From the NCBI GenBank assembly GCA_031216915.1, contig CM062290.1:169403453-169467452 (forward strand): a stretch of 64,000 nucleotides of DNA, in the 5' to 3' direction. Both the position numbers and the translations under genes were made by a program. This DNA is from Pictodentalium vernedei (lineage: Eukaryota > Mollusca > Scaphopoda > Dentaliida > Dentaliidae). Below, in pieces: positions 45,801 through 59,004 of the stretch. Position 1 is the stretch's first letter. Every line of letters begins with the position of its first letter. The notes below the pieces were generated by a model. That model did not search any database. It was not told the origin of the DNA and saw nothing but the letters and a program-made list of their open reading frames with translations.

Positions 45801-45860
45801 GCGTGTGTGCGTGCGTGCGTACATACGTACGTGCGTGCCTGCATGCGTGGGTGGGTGTGT
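45801..45860. repeat. Alternating purine-pyrimidine microsatellite
   Basis: GTGTGCGTGCGTGCGTACAT-type tract followed by ACGTACGTGCGTG and GGGTGGGTG; Z-DNA prone. Confidence 0.85.
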
Positions 45861-46852
45861 TTTTTAAGGTTAAACATTCGCACTGGCACAGACAATTCTT
45901 ACTGAATGGTTTTTTTCTTGTAATATGCCACCGAAATATTATGTCCATGAAAATATACATTTACTTAAAATTGATGGGTTTCAAACATGATCAAAAATAC
46001 ATATAATTAATTTAAACCCAGTGATGAACTGAGGAACTGGTTAAACTGACTGGCAATAATTGATATTATTAATTGATGGGCTCTAATGTAGTCCTTACAA
46101 GGATGTTACGCAAGCTTTTGTTTTTCTTATAGGCGATGACAGGTCGAAGATTCAAAGGTTCATTTAATTTAGATTTAGTTAAACTGAATTCATCTTTTAA
46201 TATTTTGGCTATTTCGATATTATTTCTGTTTCATGTTAATGGGAAAGGAATGAGGGACATCCTTTCGAATTTTTCCTCTGATATGTTTATACCGAATGGC
46301 CAGAGGAGTTTGAAGCGTAGTGATCCAAAAAGCTTCACGTTTTTTTCTTTCAAATTCATCCGTTTCTTCTGATGTGTCTTTAATTGGACGTTTGTCCCTT
46401 TGGGTGAATGACTGGAAAAGACACACTCTCATTCTGTATGTTTCCAACTCAATCATCGTTCACACTAAATAGGAACTAGAAATGAAGGAGTGGGGGGTGG
46501 AATATTCATCCACCCTTGGCTTTTCATACATCAATTCCACCCGATTATAAGCTGAAGAAAGTTTGACTGACTTAGCTATAGTAAATGAGATTGAAAGAAT
46601 CCATGAGAAATAGAAGAAAGGAGGATATATCTGTCTGTTAATAAAGCAAAGCGTTTATACTCGGGAAGAGTTTGGCAGATTGCTGCACAGTTGGACATAA
46701 AAGTAAAATAAAGAAAGTATGCAACCAGAAGAAAGTTTAGCTGCAGCATCCAGATTTGGTGTTGCCTTCTTCAGGCTCTGATCGTAGGACATTTTTGTTT
46801 TGAAGTCAATTTTGGTTTTTGTAATTCACGGTTTATGAGTTTGGAGGATGAA
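45861..46852. other. Intergenic stretch without a recognised gene
   Basis: Nothing recognised apart from AT-rich unique sequence. Confidence 0.4.
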
Positions 46853-47600
46853 GCCCAAAACCCCCGTGGGAACCCCGGATAGTGAAGCAGTACTTCTTTA
46901 CTGTGGTAAATAAGCTATGTTTCACTGGTAAAATAGAACGCAGTCACTAATGCTTGGGTGCAAGTCCTCACTTTTAAAGAATTTAACCAAGAAAGGTACA
47001 TGCGTTGTGTCTTGATCGAGAACGATGTCGTGCTTTGACGTTAATCCTGCAACCCTTGTAACACTACGTTTTAATCTCTCAACGTTTGTTTGTAGACTAA
47101 AGACCCCGATATGCCTCGACAGACCAAGACTTCATTTGACACCTAGAGGATATCTGATCAAGAAAGGGATATGAGATTAGTCCCAATCGCGTGCAACATT
47201 ACGTCGACCCTCTAACGACGACAACAGTGGGATGCATTTCTACATTTTCAGAGACCTCGAACTGAAAATTTGCACCTCGGGGTCATTTTGTATCAGAAAT
47301 AACATAGGCAGAGAGAATTTTTCGTGCAACATCACGTAACCCTTCAGCCATTAACCTTTAACAGGATGGTCAGGAAGAGCATGGGTAGGGGAAACGTTAC
47401 GCGCAACACTGTGCTAATCCAGCCACCAACGCAACATCGGGATGTACGCCTACATTTTTAGAGATGTTGATCTAAAGTGTTGCACCTAAGGGCAATTTGT
47501 TACCAAGAAGGATATGGATTTGGTGAATTTTATATGCAACGGCGCGTTAAAACCTCAACGTCAGCAACGTCGGGTACATGCGGTACTACAGAACACATTT
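46853..47600. repeat. Repeat I copy 3 followed by a second Sat-1 array
   Basis: 46853-46975 matches repeat I (AACCCCGGATAGTGAAGCAG, TTTACTGTGGTAAATA). From about 46975 the Sat-1 pattern resumes: AACCAAGAAAGGTACATG, GACAGACCAAGACTTCATTT, TCTACATTTTCAGAGACCTC, TTTTGTATCAGAAATAACAT. This last subtype also occurs in the first array near 3480-3590. Four to five units. Confidence 0.7.
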
Positions 47601-47842
47601 GGTTATTTTGAATTAAGCAAACTTTAAAGGGACGATGCCATTCGGGAACTTTATCGGTTCACTAATACCCATATCCGTCGAGAAAAGGGTCACATTTTTT
47701 TTCTGAAAAAAGATATGCAGATATTCAAGTGGCTACAGCAGGGATAACCGTTTGAAAGTAAGTCAATTATTATTCATTGGATTAGTCTTACTACCTAACC
47801 AGGGGCATCACGAAGATTATCGATTGGGAGGGGTGGTGTAAA

Positions 47843-48150
47843 TATAGAATATACCATAGCAGCTTGGTGTACCAAATGTTCACCACGAGTGGCGACCATT
47901 TGATACACCAAACTACTTTGGGTATATTTTATTTATACCATGATCGTCAGATTATTAAAAGTTTAAATGTTAAATAGTACAATATTCACTATTAAATTCT
48001 AAACAATGTCCCCTACGTGTATGAATCCGTTTTTGTTTGCATGAGCACCGGTGGGCAGTACTCCCGCTGTCACGTTTATCGCCGAAACGAAATGGAAAAA
48101 GAAACGCGCAAATCAAGGAGCTTTTTTTATTTTAATAACATAATACTGTT
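47843..48150 (-). mobile_element. Element D copy 3 (inverted, partial)
   Basis: A shortened hairpin (AGCTTGGTGTACCAAATGTT, then CATTTGATACACCAA) is followed by ACCATGATCGTCAGATTATT and, in reverse, the ATCCGTTTTTGTTTGCATGA and CGAAACGAAATGGAAAAAGA blocks of element D. Confidence 0.8.
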
Positions 48151-48272
48151 GTATAACTGGGGTTAATCGATTTAGTGAAGATCAGTTTCAAAGATCCAGC
48201 CAGTGAACAGTGTTCACAGTAATGCTCGGTTGGTTTCTAAGTGTAATTGTGAGATGTTAGTTTGGGAGGAAT

Positions 48273-48395
48273 TTAACCCTTTGAACGACAGCTGCCCTTT
48301 TTCCGATCAGGAACATGGTACGTCACAATTTCATTAAATAGGATGGACGCTAAGTGCATGTGTGTATTTTCAACGTGCAGCCCCAAGGATGATAT
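48273..48395 (-). mobile_element. MITE-C copy 3, truncated
   Basis: TTAACCCTTTGAACGAC, CAGGAACATGGTACGTCAC, TCAACGTGCAGCCCC; the right half is lost. Confidence 0.65.
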
Positions 48396-48660
48396 AGTTA
48401 AAATATTAGACAACCACGATTAAAGTTTAACCCGTTGAGTGCTACATTATTTTTGATGGTCCGAATTTCTTCATCGAAATTTGTTTTGTTGCAAGTTATT
48501 GAAGAGTGCCCACATCGTCAATAATTTGTGATAAAACAAATTTATATAACAAAATATTCTTTGTGTTTGACTGAATATGAAACATGAGCAAGGAAAATGT
48601 TGGCCTTTGCTGTGGTACCCTCGTTTGAAAGCCCTGATAGTGGCTTTAGCACTCAACCAG

Positions 48661-48911
48661 TTAACCTTTTACCCAACGTAACGACCAAAACCGGCCAGCG
48701 CCATTCACAAAAATCGCTAATTAATTTTCATTATTTTTTCATTTTTTGTCTCAAAAATATAGGTTATGACCCCTCTTTGGAACGAGCTCGTCGAGCTCGT
48801 TCCAAAGAGGGGTCATAACCTATGTTTTGGAGATAAAAAATGAAAAGAATTCGTTATTCAAGAATTTTGTTTGCAAGTGTCGTCTGCTTTTCAGGTTAGG
48901 TAAAGGGTTAA
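48661..48911 (-). mobile_element. MITE-A copy 12, intact
   Basis: TTAACCTTTTACCCAACG to TTAGGTAAAGGGTTAA. Core arms pair fully, here with CTTTGG opposite CCAAAG. Confidence 0.9.
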
Positions 48912-50120
48912 AAAAAACCCTCAAGACTTCTTGGAAATATTCATGTAATAGTCGTGATGCAACATCTTTACCACGTACCATATCGCTACTCAAAATTAGT
49001 TATGCTGCGTCCCAGCAGCCCGAATCGAGTACTGCAGATCTGTATTCATATAACCCGACCGTGTGTGTGACACAAGTCCATTTGTCAAATCCAGACTTTT
49101 AAGAAAGTACATGATTACTAGCAATAGAAGATTGACATATTGATAACTTTACTCCAATTTTGATAAAAATGTCCTCAGTGGAAAATTGATTGGTGTTGAT
49201 GAGGGGAGGGGGGGGGGGGCACCCCCACTCCCTCTAAACCCGTCTTGGTGACGGCCGTTTTTAACTTGGATCCATGCATATTATTCGATTCTCGCATTTT
49301 CAAAGACGTGCAAGTCTCATAATATCTGTGATAACTGTTTCCACTTTACAGAAAGCGTCTCGCCACACAAGGCTATGCTTGGTTTCTGCACGCCCGACGT
49401 TGGATATTCTCGCTCTTTAGTTGGCCAAAGCGACATTATTTACTCACTCAGAGACAAAACCACTTCCTCGGGACAAGCGATACGCAGTCACAAAACCCCC
49501 GCTCTTTCAGTCTTTATTCTGCATGCAAATTTAGTGTTCGGGGACTGAAGACGAGATTTTCAAGACACCCGATAAACTTAAATATATTGAAAAGAATGGA
49601 CTCAAAACTTTATTCGTACCCCAAAACGTCGACTATAGCCCGAGGGATATCGCTTAAAATTGCGACGAAAAATGTCTCCAAAATGTCTGCAAGCTATTCA
49701 GTAAATTCCATTAGTGGTTGCAATCCTGAACGCAAAATTGAATAATGCAAGTCATCTCCACTAATTTCGTTTAACTATTCAGATGCGACTGTCTGACCAG
49801 CAAAATATACTATTTAACTCCTTCCACACTACTGGCAGATATTCCAAATGAATTTCTCTTACCAGTGCAATAAGTGTAATGTGGACACAATTAATCTTAA
49901 ACCTGCTTTTCATCCACCATGACAAGAGTTGACGAAAATCTTGAAAATACTTAGCGGGTTAAGACTTAAGTATTATTACACGCTTGTTCTATGTAGTCCC
50001 CATCTACAGCAACACTAAACCGTGCGGAAAATGAACATCTGTTCCGCACATATATGCGGAACGGAAGTCGTTCACGGACTACCTTTAAATAGAAGAGAAA
50101 TTTCACTGGAATTTTCTCAA
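48912..50120. other. Intergenic stretch without a recognised gene
   Basis: A G run at about 49209-49219; no exon or mobile element recognised. Confidence 0.4.
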
Positions 50121-50285
50121 AGTCGTGCACCACCATTTGAATCCCCAGCGATAGCTTAAATGGTCCCCTGAGTTCCAATGTGTTCTATGTGCCAGGAGAC
50201 GATTTTAGCTACCGCTGGGGATTCAAATTGCGGTGCACGATTTGTAGAAAATTCGCACATAGAACAAATTGGAACTCAGGGGACG
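50121..50285. repeat. Two interlocked inverted repeats (A-B-A'-B')
   Basis: A (50121-50155, GTGCACCACCATTTGAATCC then CCAGCG) is complementary to A' (50207-50242). B (50162-50193, TCCCCTGAGTTCCAATGTGT then TCTATGTGC) is complementary to B' (50252-50285). The pairs overlap instead of nesting, so both hairpins cannot form together without a pseudoknot. Confidence 0.85.
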
Positions 50286-51060
50286 AAACAGTAACATGGC
50301 TTCCCCTCGCAAATTTGGTTGGTGATAAAATGTATTCTTATTGTTGATAGTTTTCAAATGAATTGCTGAGCGTCCTTCTAATAATTGGTTTTATAGACGT
50401 GAAGGCGTGTAATAAACACAGAAGGATACGCCCGTGTGAATGGGTTAATCGATATGGCACTTGTACCATCGCGGAAGGATGAAACTCGAGGCCTGTGGCC
50501 TCTCGTTCAACCCATTCGTGCTGGCACTCTTGCCTTATCGGTTAACCAATTCACATGCGTGTGCCGTTCTGTGTATTGGTGGTACAGTGGCAGTGGATTA
50601 TAATCAATTGTATGGTTACAGGCATGGTTCGATTTCCATTTCTGCATTCTCACTGCGGTCAAGCCACAACACGGTTTGCTATCGGCCTCATGTTTTACAA
50701 CGGCCTTCCTGAGCCAGTTTTGCCCCTCCTACCAGTCTATTGTATAGAAACTCATTTTATACCATATTTACCATACAATGTCTCCTTTTCTCGGGGAAAA
50801 CAACTCCATTCCTTTCTAATGTAACAATGTTTCGCTGGTACTGTCTTAAATTACACAAAATCGAAAATATATTCAAATTTCAAGGTAAGCATTCTATTAA
50901 TTATTTCCACACATTTAGAAAGTACCCAGAGAGAACCACCGATCAGCGGTTTGTTCTTCATGGAGCAATATATATGGCCATATTTTGATTACGTGGCCAG
51001 TGGTTAAAAAATGTTTCCATTTTCAGTCAGATAGTTATTAGTTATATGGGTTTTAACGAC

Positions 51061-51490
51061 ATGTCCAACAGCATAACTGTTTTACCGGTGGAGGACGACA
51101 GTGTACCCGAAGAAAAACCGCGGAATAGCGGGTAGTAACTGTCGGTCTCTCCAACTTATATTAACCCTTTAATCAACGTAAGGACATCAACATTTATTAT
51201 TTTAATTACTTTTAAAAATGTTTCCAAACAATATTCAACAAAGCCATATCATGTGACCCTTCCAATAGGGGGAGGGGGTCACATGATATAATTTTGTTGA
51301 AACGTTTTGAAAAATGTATTTTTTTACTTCTAAGTTTGAACATTACGGGCAGTTGCGGCGGATTCGGTAAAGGTTAAATCTCGCACAAAATACGATAAGC
51401 AGCTGTTGGTAGAGGCATCCGCACCATCGACGTGCAGTACGCTTTGGCACACCGCGCCTCTGTGCTCCCATTATGTGGATGACGCGAGTC
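51061..51490 (-). mobile_element. Old SINE copy, split by MITE-B copy 2
   Basis: Left piece (ACTGTTTTACCGGTGGAGGA) and right piece (GCACCATCGACGTGCAGTAC) are minus-strand SINE body. 51161-51377 between them is a MITE with TTAACCCTTTAATCAACG and GGTAAAGGTTAA ends. Confidence 0.7.
51161..51377. mobile_element. MITE-B copy 2
   Basis: TTAA at both ends, core CATATCATGTGACCC with complement GGGTCACATGATAT. Confidence 0.8.
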
Positions 51491-52077
51491 AGGAGATATC
51501 CTATATGGCATTCTTAGATTCTATTCGAAAAAACAGTGTATGAAAAACTACAGTGCCAGTTCCGTTGATGTTTGCCTACTAGGAAGTTCTGGATTCGCTT
51601 CGTCAAATCTATCGTGATTTTTCATCTTGTACTTTTATTTAATTTTGTCTCATTTTCAACCGTTGATCCCTGCACAGTGATGTAGAAATATGAAAATTCC
51701 AAGCAGCAAATGCCCCCATACAGGAACTAGGGATTTAACAAATCCACTATTGTATGACAGATTTCAATGAGCCAACCATTATCAAACAGCAATAAACTGG
51801 TTGAACTGTTAGTTGCAGTATGTGAAGGGTGCGCAACTCTTAACATTCTAGTATTTTGACTTGAAAGTGCTGTGCTGAGGGTTAACTCTTTCCTTTCCAG
51901 AAGTTTTCTCTAGATATTCAGGGCAGGGGAGAGGAAATTCGGGCCACTGAGTTAATGGTGACCGGCTCCCTTTAGAAAGTGTCGGGATACTGATGTAGAT
52001 GCCGAAGTTCTTGAAGTGAAGAATTCTTGAATGATAACACCCGGTCTGGTGCACATGTATACAGAAAACAGTCAATT

Positions 52078-52300
52078 TTACTCAGCGTAACTCCAAAACC
52101 GGCCTGCGCTATTCACAAAAATTGCCATTCGGTTTTCATTATTTTTTCGCTTTCTTAGCTCAAAAAGCATAACATATGACCCCTTCGTTCCAATGAGGGT
52201 CATAAGCTATCTTTATTAATGCAAAAAATGATAAAAATAGAAATTCAGTAATTTTGTTTGAAAGTGTCGTCTGATTATCATGTCAAGTAAAGGAATAACA
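52078..52300 (-). mobile_element. MITE-A copy 13 (degraded)
   Basis: ACTCAGCGTAACTCCAAAAC, CGCTATTCACAAAAATTGCC, a shortened core (GACCCCTTCGTTCCAATGAG), and GTCAAGTAAAGGAATAA. Confidence 0.7.
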
Positions 52301-52394
52301 GATTAAGCATCTCCACGGGACACTCCCATTACTTCTTTACATGCGTGGTAACTGGTACTCCAATACGACGGGCAACTTATCTTACTGATTCTCG

Positions 52395-52760
52395 CTCGGG
52401 GGGGGGGGGGGGGGGGGTGCTTGGCACAGGAGGCAGAACTTTCGGGGACCCAGGTCTGATCCTAGAATCCTGGACTCCTAGTCCAACCCCGGGTCCCCAA
52501 GGTTTCTGGCACCGGGGTTTCTACCCCAGCCCCCACCCTCTCTCCGGCCCTGTAGATAACCACATACTTCCGATAAGTGTGTGGTAGAAATTGAAAAACG
52601 AATTATCAATGGTAGTTTGTGAATCGTTTTTAAAGTTGGATATGGAGGGCGGAGGGGGGGGGGGGTTAAATAAAGTTGTTCAAAGGGTAGTCCGCAGATG
52701 ACGAAGGCTCCTACCGCGAGTGCAGGAGCTATGATAGAGGGGGGGGGGGGCGTCAGCTCT
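52395..52760. repeat. G-rich patch with several long G runs
   Basis: G runs at about 52398-52417, 52655-52666 and 52738-52750, with C-rich stretches between (52485-52555). No gene recognised. Confidence 0.8.
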
Positions 52761-53341
52761 CCCAGAGGAAATATATCAAATGGAACCGACTGGTGGCTTT
52801 TGGAATGCATATCCACTTTAGTTTGAGGTGGGATGGGGTGTGGAGCTGGATGGGGGTTTTGATCAACAAGTCTCAAATTGCCAAGTTCACCAGCGAATGA
52901 TTCGTGTAGAACACTGGCTGCTTTAGCATTTTCATCTGACGAAATACGTCCTGCTATTTTAATAATTTGCGGGGGTTTAACAGTAAATATTACTTTTTCT
53001 TACCAATTAACCCATTAACGGTTTACTGTTAGCCGACAATGTTATATTGTAAAGCTTCCCGATGTACGTCACTGCAAATTTGTCTAGATATTTTCTTGAC
53101 CTTACACAATATATGTATGCGAACAGTGATGAACACCAAAGAATGGCTGTAGCTACATTCGTCCTACATTGAAATGGCCACGTAGCTTGTAAGCTCCAAC
53201 GGGTATTTGCAATTAACACGACGTGATCATTGGCTGAAGTCTTCTGAGTTTACTTTTGTTTGTCATTTCCCCATCTATGTATTGATAACGTGTTAAAAAT
53301 ATTCTCAACGATGGATGCGTTCTAATAGATATTATCATCAT
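52761..53341. other. Intergenic stretch without a recognised gene
   Basis: Nothing recognised. Confidence 0.4.
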
Positions 53342-53592
53342 TTAACCCTTTACCTAACATGAAAAGCAGACGACACTTGCACAAATAATTCTTGAATAAC
53401 TAAATTTTTTCATTTTTTGTCTCAAAAACATAGGTTATGACCCCTCGTTGGAACGAGCTCGACGAGCTCGTTCCAACGAGGGGTCAAAACCTATGTTTTT
53501 GAGACAAAAAATGAAAATATTTTGAAAATTAATTGGCGATTTTTGAGAATAGCGCTGGCCGGTTTTGGCCGTTACGTTGGGTAAAGGGTTAT
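53342..53592 (+). mobile_element. MITE-A copy 14, at the left edge of element D copy 2
   Basis: TTAACCCTTTACCTAACATG to GGTAAAGGGTTAT; core arms match perfectly (CGTTGG/CCAACG). It abuts ACCATGGTTACC of element D; the other D copy has TTTTACCATGGTTACC there, so the MITE inserted at or next to this site. Confidence 0.9.
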
Positions 53593-53624
53593 ACCATGGT
53601 TACCTGTTCTACTATATATGAAAA

Positions 53625-54186
53625 TAGGGCTGCACGATATTCAAAACAGAATACCAGTATCGGTATTCAAAAAAAATACCGCGGTATACCGGTATATCGA
53701 AAACTGTTCAGATATCTGAACATAAGTACCACAATCGAGACTTGAGGCATCACAGTCGGAACGAATCAGCATGCCTTGATGATGCGGTTCGAAAAACCTT
53801 TACACAACGCAGACGATATCAAAATTTATTATTTTAAATCAAATTTTTCCGAAAATTTCTACAAAACAATATCATGTGACCCCGCATTGGAACGAGCTCG
53901 TTGAGCTCGTTCCAATGACGGGGTCACATGATATAGTTTTGTTGAAATTTTTGAAAACTGCTGAATTTGTATATTACGTGGACACATGCAGACGATTCCT
54001 TGGGTAAAGCGATAATATTATTCATTCTGAACTACAGTTGAAAAAAACTCAAGACATCTTGAAAATTAAATTGTGGGTAAATAAATAATGACGATAAAAC
54101 GATATTTTTGTAATTACACCGGTATTCAATCGATATTGGTTTGAATAGCAAGATATATCGGTTTATCGAAATACCGTGCAGCCCTA
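53625..54186. mobile_element. hAT-type non-autonomous transposon
   Basis: Termini TAGGGCTGCACGATATTC and its inverted partner ending ACCGTGCAGCCCTA, flanked by a perfect 8-bp duplication, TATGAAAA (53617-53624 and 54187-54194). TAGGG ends and 8-bp duplications are hAT hallmarks. No transposase. MITE-B copy 3 is inserted inside. Confidence 0.92.
53790..54014. mobile_element. MITE-B copy 3, inside the hAT element
   Basis: AAACCTTTACACAACGCAGA to CTTGGGTAAAGCGATAA; core ATATCATGTGACCCCGCATT with complement. The TTAA edges are worn. Confidence 0.75.
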
Positions 54187-54764
54187 TATGAAAAGCCTAT
54201 GACATAAAGTTTAGCTTTACACACCAACCGTGGTGAATACACCAGCAATGGGATTTCATTAGTTAAATTTTACACCTACAGTAGAACTACGTCCAAGTTG
54301 ACCTTTGGTGACGTCGACTGAATGCAAACTTGTCTAAATTTACCGCACGTCGCCTCGCAAAGAGTGAAATGAAACCGGCATTTATTTCTTACGTGTTTAA
54401 ATGGATTTACCTAATAAAATACCAAAAAAAATAACAAACATGCATTGTCTCATGTTAATAAAGCACCCATATAACTCGAAATAGTATGTTATTAAAAAGA
54501 AAACGGCTCCGTTTCTTTTTCCATTTCGTTTCGACGATAAAATTGACAGCGGAAGTACCTCCCACCGATGCTCATGTAAACAAAAACAGATTCACACGTA
54601 TGTACGTCTGCTGTTCAGTAAAACCGAGAAAAAATAATGGCGACTCTTCATAATCTGACGGTCATGGCATAAATAAACTAGATGGTGTCACTTGTGTGCA
54701 AAGCACACTATAGTGTATCCCCGCATTTGCATCCTTGACTTTGAGTGGCACAGGTGACACAGCT

Positions 54765-57700
54765 TCGTGCGCACCTACAGACTCCACTGCAACATTTGGG
54801 CATGGTTTTAGCGTTTCGAATTATATACATGTACCCTGGGAGCCTTTCGCCGGAAACGGTCTAAGAAAACATGAAAGTGGCAACGGTGGCACCCCAAAAA
54901 TCCGAAACCTTCGTGCACATCTACAGACCCTACTGCAACTTTGAGCATAGTTTTAGCATTTCAAATTACATACTCTGGGAGCTTTTCGCCGGAAATGATC
55001 TAAGAAAACACCAAAGAAAAACGGTGGCTCTGCCACGTGGCATCTGAAAAATCTGAAACCTTTGTACGCATCTACAGACCTTACTGCAACATTTAAGCAT
55101 GCGTTTAGCATTTCGAATTACATACCCTAGGAGCCTTTCGCCGGAAATGGTCTAAGAAAACACAAAAGTGGCAACGGTGACACAGCCACTTAGCACCCCC
55201 AAAAATCCAAAACCTTCCTACGCATTTACAGACTCTACTGCAACATCTCAGCATGGTTTTAGCGTTTTGAATTACATACTCTAGGAGCCTTTCGCCGGAA
55301 ACGGTCTAAGAAAACACGAAAGTGGCAATGGTGGCACAGCCACGTGGCACCTGAAAAATCCGAAATCTTTGTGCACATCTACAGACCCTACTGCAACATT
55401 TGAGCATGGTTTTACCATTTCGAAATACATACCCTAGGAGCCTTTTGCCGGAAACGGTCTAAGAAAACATGAAAGAACGGTAGCACAGCCACGTGGCACC
55501 CCAGAAATCCAAAACCTTCGTGCGCATCTACAGACCCTACTGCAACATTTGAGCATGGTTATAGGATTTCGAATTACATACCCTAGGAGCCTTTTGCCGG
55601 AAACGGTCTAAGAAAACATGAAAGTGGCAACAGCACAGCCACCAGGCAGCTGAAAAATCTGAAACCTTCGTGCACATCTACAGACCCCACTGAAACATTT
55701 GAGCATGGTTTTAGCATTTCGAATTACATACCCTAGGAGCCTTTCGTCGGAAACGGTCTAAGAAAACACAAAAGTGGCAACGGTGGCACAGCCACGTGGC
55801 ACCTGAAAAATCCAAAACCTTCGTGCGCATCTACAGACCCCACTGCAACATTTGAGCATAGTTTTAGCGTTTCGAATTACATACCATAGGAGTCTTTCGC
55901 CGGAAACGGTCTAAGAAAACACAAAAGTGGCAACGGTGGCACAGCCACGTGGCACCTGAAAAATCGGAAACCTTCGTGCACATCTACAGACCCTACTGCA
56001 ACATTTGAGCATGGTTTTAGCATTTCGAATTACATACCCTTGAAGCCTTTCGCCGGAAATGGTCTAAGAAAACACGAAAGTGGCAATGGTGTCGCAGCCA
56101 CGTGGCACCTAAAAACTCCGAAACCTCCGTGCGTATCTACAGACCCCACTGCAACACTTGAGCATGGTTTTAGCATTTCGAATTACATATCCTAGGAGCC
56201 TTTCGCCGGAAACGGTCTAAGAAAACACAAAAGTGGCAACGGTAGCACAGCCACGTGGCACCTGAAAAATCCGAAACCTTCGTGCACATCTACAGACCCT
56301 ACTGCAACATTTGAGCATGGTTTTAGCGTTTCGAATTACATACCCTAGGAGCCTTTTGCCGGAAACAGTCTAAGAAAACACTAAAGTGGCAACGGTGGCA
56401 CAGCCACGTGGCACCTAAAAAATCTGAAACCTTCGTGCACATCTAGAGACCCTACTGCAACATTTGAGCATGGTTTTAGCGTTTCGAATTACATACCCTA
56501 GGAGCCTTTCGCCGGAAACGGTCTAAGAAAACACGAAAGTGGCAATGGTGGCGCAGCCACGTTGCAGCTGAAAAATCCGAAGCCTTCGTGCGCATCTACA
56601 GACCCCACTGCAACATTTGAGCATGGTTTTAGCGTTTCGAATTACATACCCTAGGAGCCTTTCGCCTGGAAACGGTCTAAGAAAACACAAAAGTGGCAAT
56701 GGTGGCACAGCCACGTGGCACCTGAAAAATCGGAAACCTTCGTGCGCATCTACAGACCCCACTGCAACATTTGAGCATGGTTTTAGTGTTTCGAATTACA
56801 TACCCTAGGAGCCTTTCGACGGAAACGGTCTAAAAAAACACGAAAGTGGCAATGGTGGCGCAGCCACATGGCAGCTGAAAAATCCGAAACCTTCGTGCGC
56901 ATCTACAGACCCCACTGCAACATTTGAGCATGGTTTTAGCATTTCGAATTACATACCCTAGGAGCCTTTCGTCGGAAACGGTCTAAGAAAACACAAAAGT
57001 GGCAACGGTGGCACAGCCACGTGGCACCTGAAAAATCCGAAACCTTTGGGCGCATCTACAGACCCCACTGCAACATTTGAGCATGGTTTTAGCGTTTCGA
57101 ATTACATACCCCGGGAGCCTTTCGCCGGAAACGGTCTAAGAAAACACAAAAGTGGCAACGGTGGCACAGCCACGTGGCACCTGAAAAATCCGAAACCCTC
57201 GTGCGCATCTACAGACCCTACTGCAACATTTGAGCATGGTTTTAGCGTTTCGAATTACATACCCTAGGAGCCTTTCGTCGGAAACGGTCTAAGAAAACAC
57301 AAAAGTGGCAACGGTGGCACAGCCACGTGGCACCTGAAAAATCCGAAACCTTCGTGCGCATCTACAGACGCTACTGCAACATTTGAGCATGGTTTTAGCA
57401 TTTCAAATTACATACCCTAGGAGCCTTTTGCCGCAAACAGGCTAAGAAATCACAAAAGTGGCAATGGTGGCACAGCCACGTGGCACCTGAAAAATCGGAA
57501 ACCTTCGTGCACATCTACAGACCCTACTGCAACATTTGAGCATGGTTTTAGCGTTTCGAATTACATACCCTAGGAGCCTTTCGCCGGAAACGGTCTAAGA
57601 AAACATGAAATTGGCAATGATGGCGCAGCCACGTGGCAGCTGAAAAATCCGAAACCTTCGTGCACATCTACAGACCCCACTGCAACATTTGAGCATGGTT

Positions 57701-58960
57701 TTAGCGTTTCGAATTACATACCCTAGGAGCCTTTCGTCGGAAACGGTCTAAGAAAACACAAAAGTGGCAACGGTGGCACAGCCACGTGGCACCTGAAAAA
57801 TCCGAAACCTTCGTGCGCATCTACAGACAGCACTGCAACATTTGAGCATGGTTTTAGCGTTTCGAATTACATACCCTAGGAGCCTTTCACCGGAAACGGT
57901 CTAAGAAAACACAAAAGTGGCAACGGTGGCACAGCCACGTGGCACCTGAAAAATCTGAAACCTTCGTACATATCTACAGACCCCACTGCAACATTTGAGC
58001 ATGGTTTTAGTGTTTCAAATTACATTCCCTAGGAGCCTTTCGCCGGAAACGGTCTAAGAAAACACAAAAGTGGCAACGGTGGCACAGCCACGTGGCACCC
58101 GAAAAATCGGAAACCTTCGTGCGCATCTACAGACCCCACTGCAACATTTGAGCATGGCTTTAGCGTTTCGAATTACATACCCTAGGAGCCTTTCACCGGA
58201 AACTGTCTAAGAAAACACAAAAGTGGCAATGGTGGCACAGCCACGTGTCACCTGGAAAATCCGAAACCTTCGTGCGCATCTACAGACCCCACTGCAACAT
58301 GTGAGCATGGTTTTAGCATTTCGAATTACATACCCTAGGAGCCTTTCGCTAGAAACGGTCTAAGAAAACACAAAAGTGGCTACGGTGGCACAGCCACGTG
58401 GCACCCGAAAAATCCGAAACCTTTGTGCGCATCTATAGTCCCTACTGCAAGATATGAGCATGGTTTTAGCATTTCGAATTACATTCCATACGAGCCTTTC
58501 GCCGGAAACGATCTAAGAAAACACGAAAGTGGCTACGGTGGCACAGCCACGTGGCACCCGAAAAATCCGAAACCTTCGTGCGCATCTATAGACCCTACTG
58601 CAACATCTGAGCATGGATTTAGCATTTCGAATTACATATCCTACGAGCCTTTTGCCGGAAACGGTCTAAGAAAACACAAAAGTGGCTACGGTGGCACAGC
58701 CACGTGGCACCCGAAAAATCCGAAACCTTCCTACATATCTACAGATCATTTAGCAACACCCTAGTGTAATTTTAGAACTCCGAATTACATAGGTTGGGAC
58801 TATTCAGCAAAAAGTGAAAAAATAACGCATTTTTTAAGTGGCTCCACAGAAGCCACCCGGTGGCACAAAAATTTAAAAGTTGTAATTTGGGTTGCACAGA
58901 CCCTATCGAACAACTGTAGAAAGTTACAGCGTTTCGAATTACAAAACCGGACGTACGGAA
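54765..58960 (+). repeat. Tandem array of a 153-bp unit, about 27 copies
   Basis: Unit boxes: GCATCTACAGACCC, CTGCAACATTTGAGCATGGT, TTTAGCGTTTCGAATTACAT, ACCCTAGGAGCCTTTCGCCG, GAAACGGTCTAAGAAAACAC, GGCACAGCCACGTGGCACCT. Spacing in the middle is 153 bp repeatedly (56901, 57054, 57207; 57512, 57665, 57818, 57971). Central units are nearly identical. Edge units are more diverged and of slightly varied length (145-160 bp), and the last one and a half (58735-58960) are strongly diverged. Because 153 is a multiple of three, frames can stay open over several units, but no gene is inferred. Confidence 0.95.
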
Positions 58961-59004
58961 GTACGAACGTACGGACGTACGGACGTACGGTCGTACGGAC
59001 GGAG
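58953..59004. repeat. (GTACGGAC)n microsatellite
   Basis: Six to seven imperfect GTACGGAC/GTACGAAC units between the array and the terminal hairpin. Confidence 0.85.

Noticed and set aside
57046-57267. Open frames running through several 153-bp repeat units
   Set aside because: The unit length is a multiple of three, so open frames arise without selection; edge units carry stops and there are no gene signals.
54765-58960. CRISPR-like array
   Set aside because: Units are 153 bp and similar throughout, with no unique spacers; it is a eukaryotic tandem repeat.
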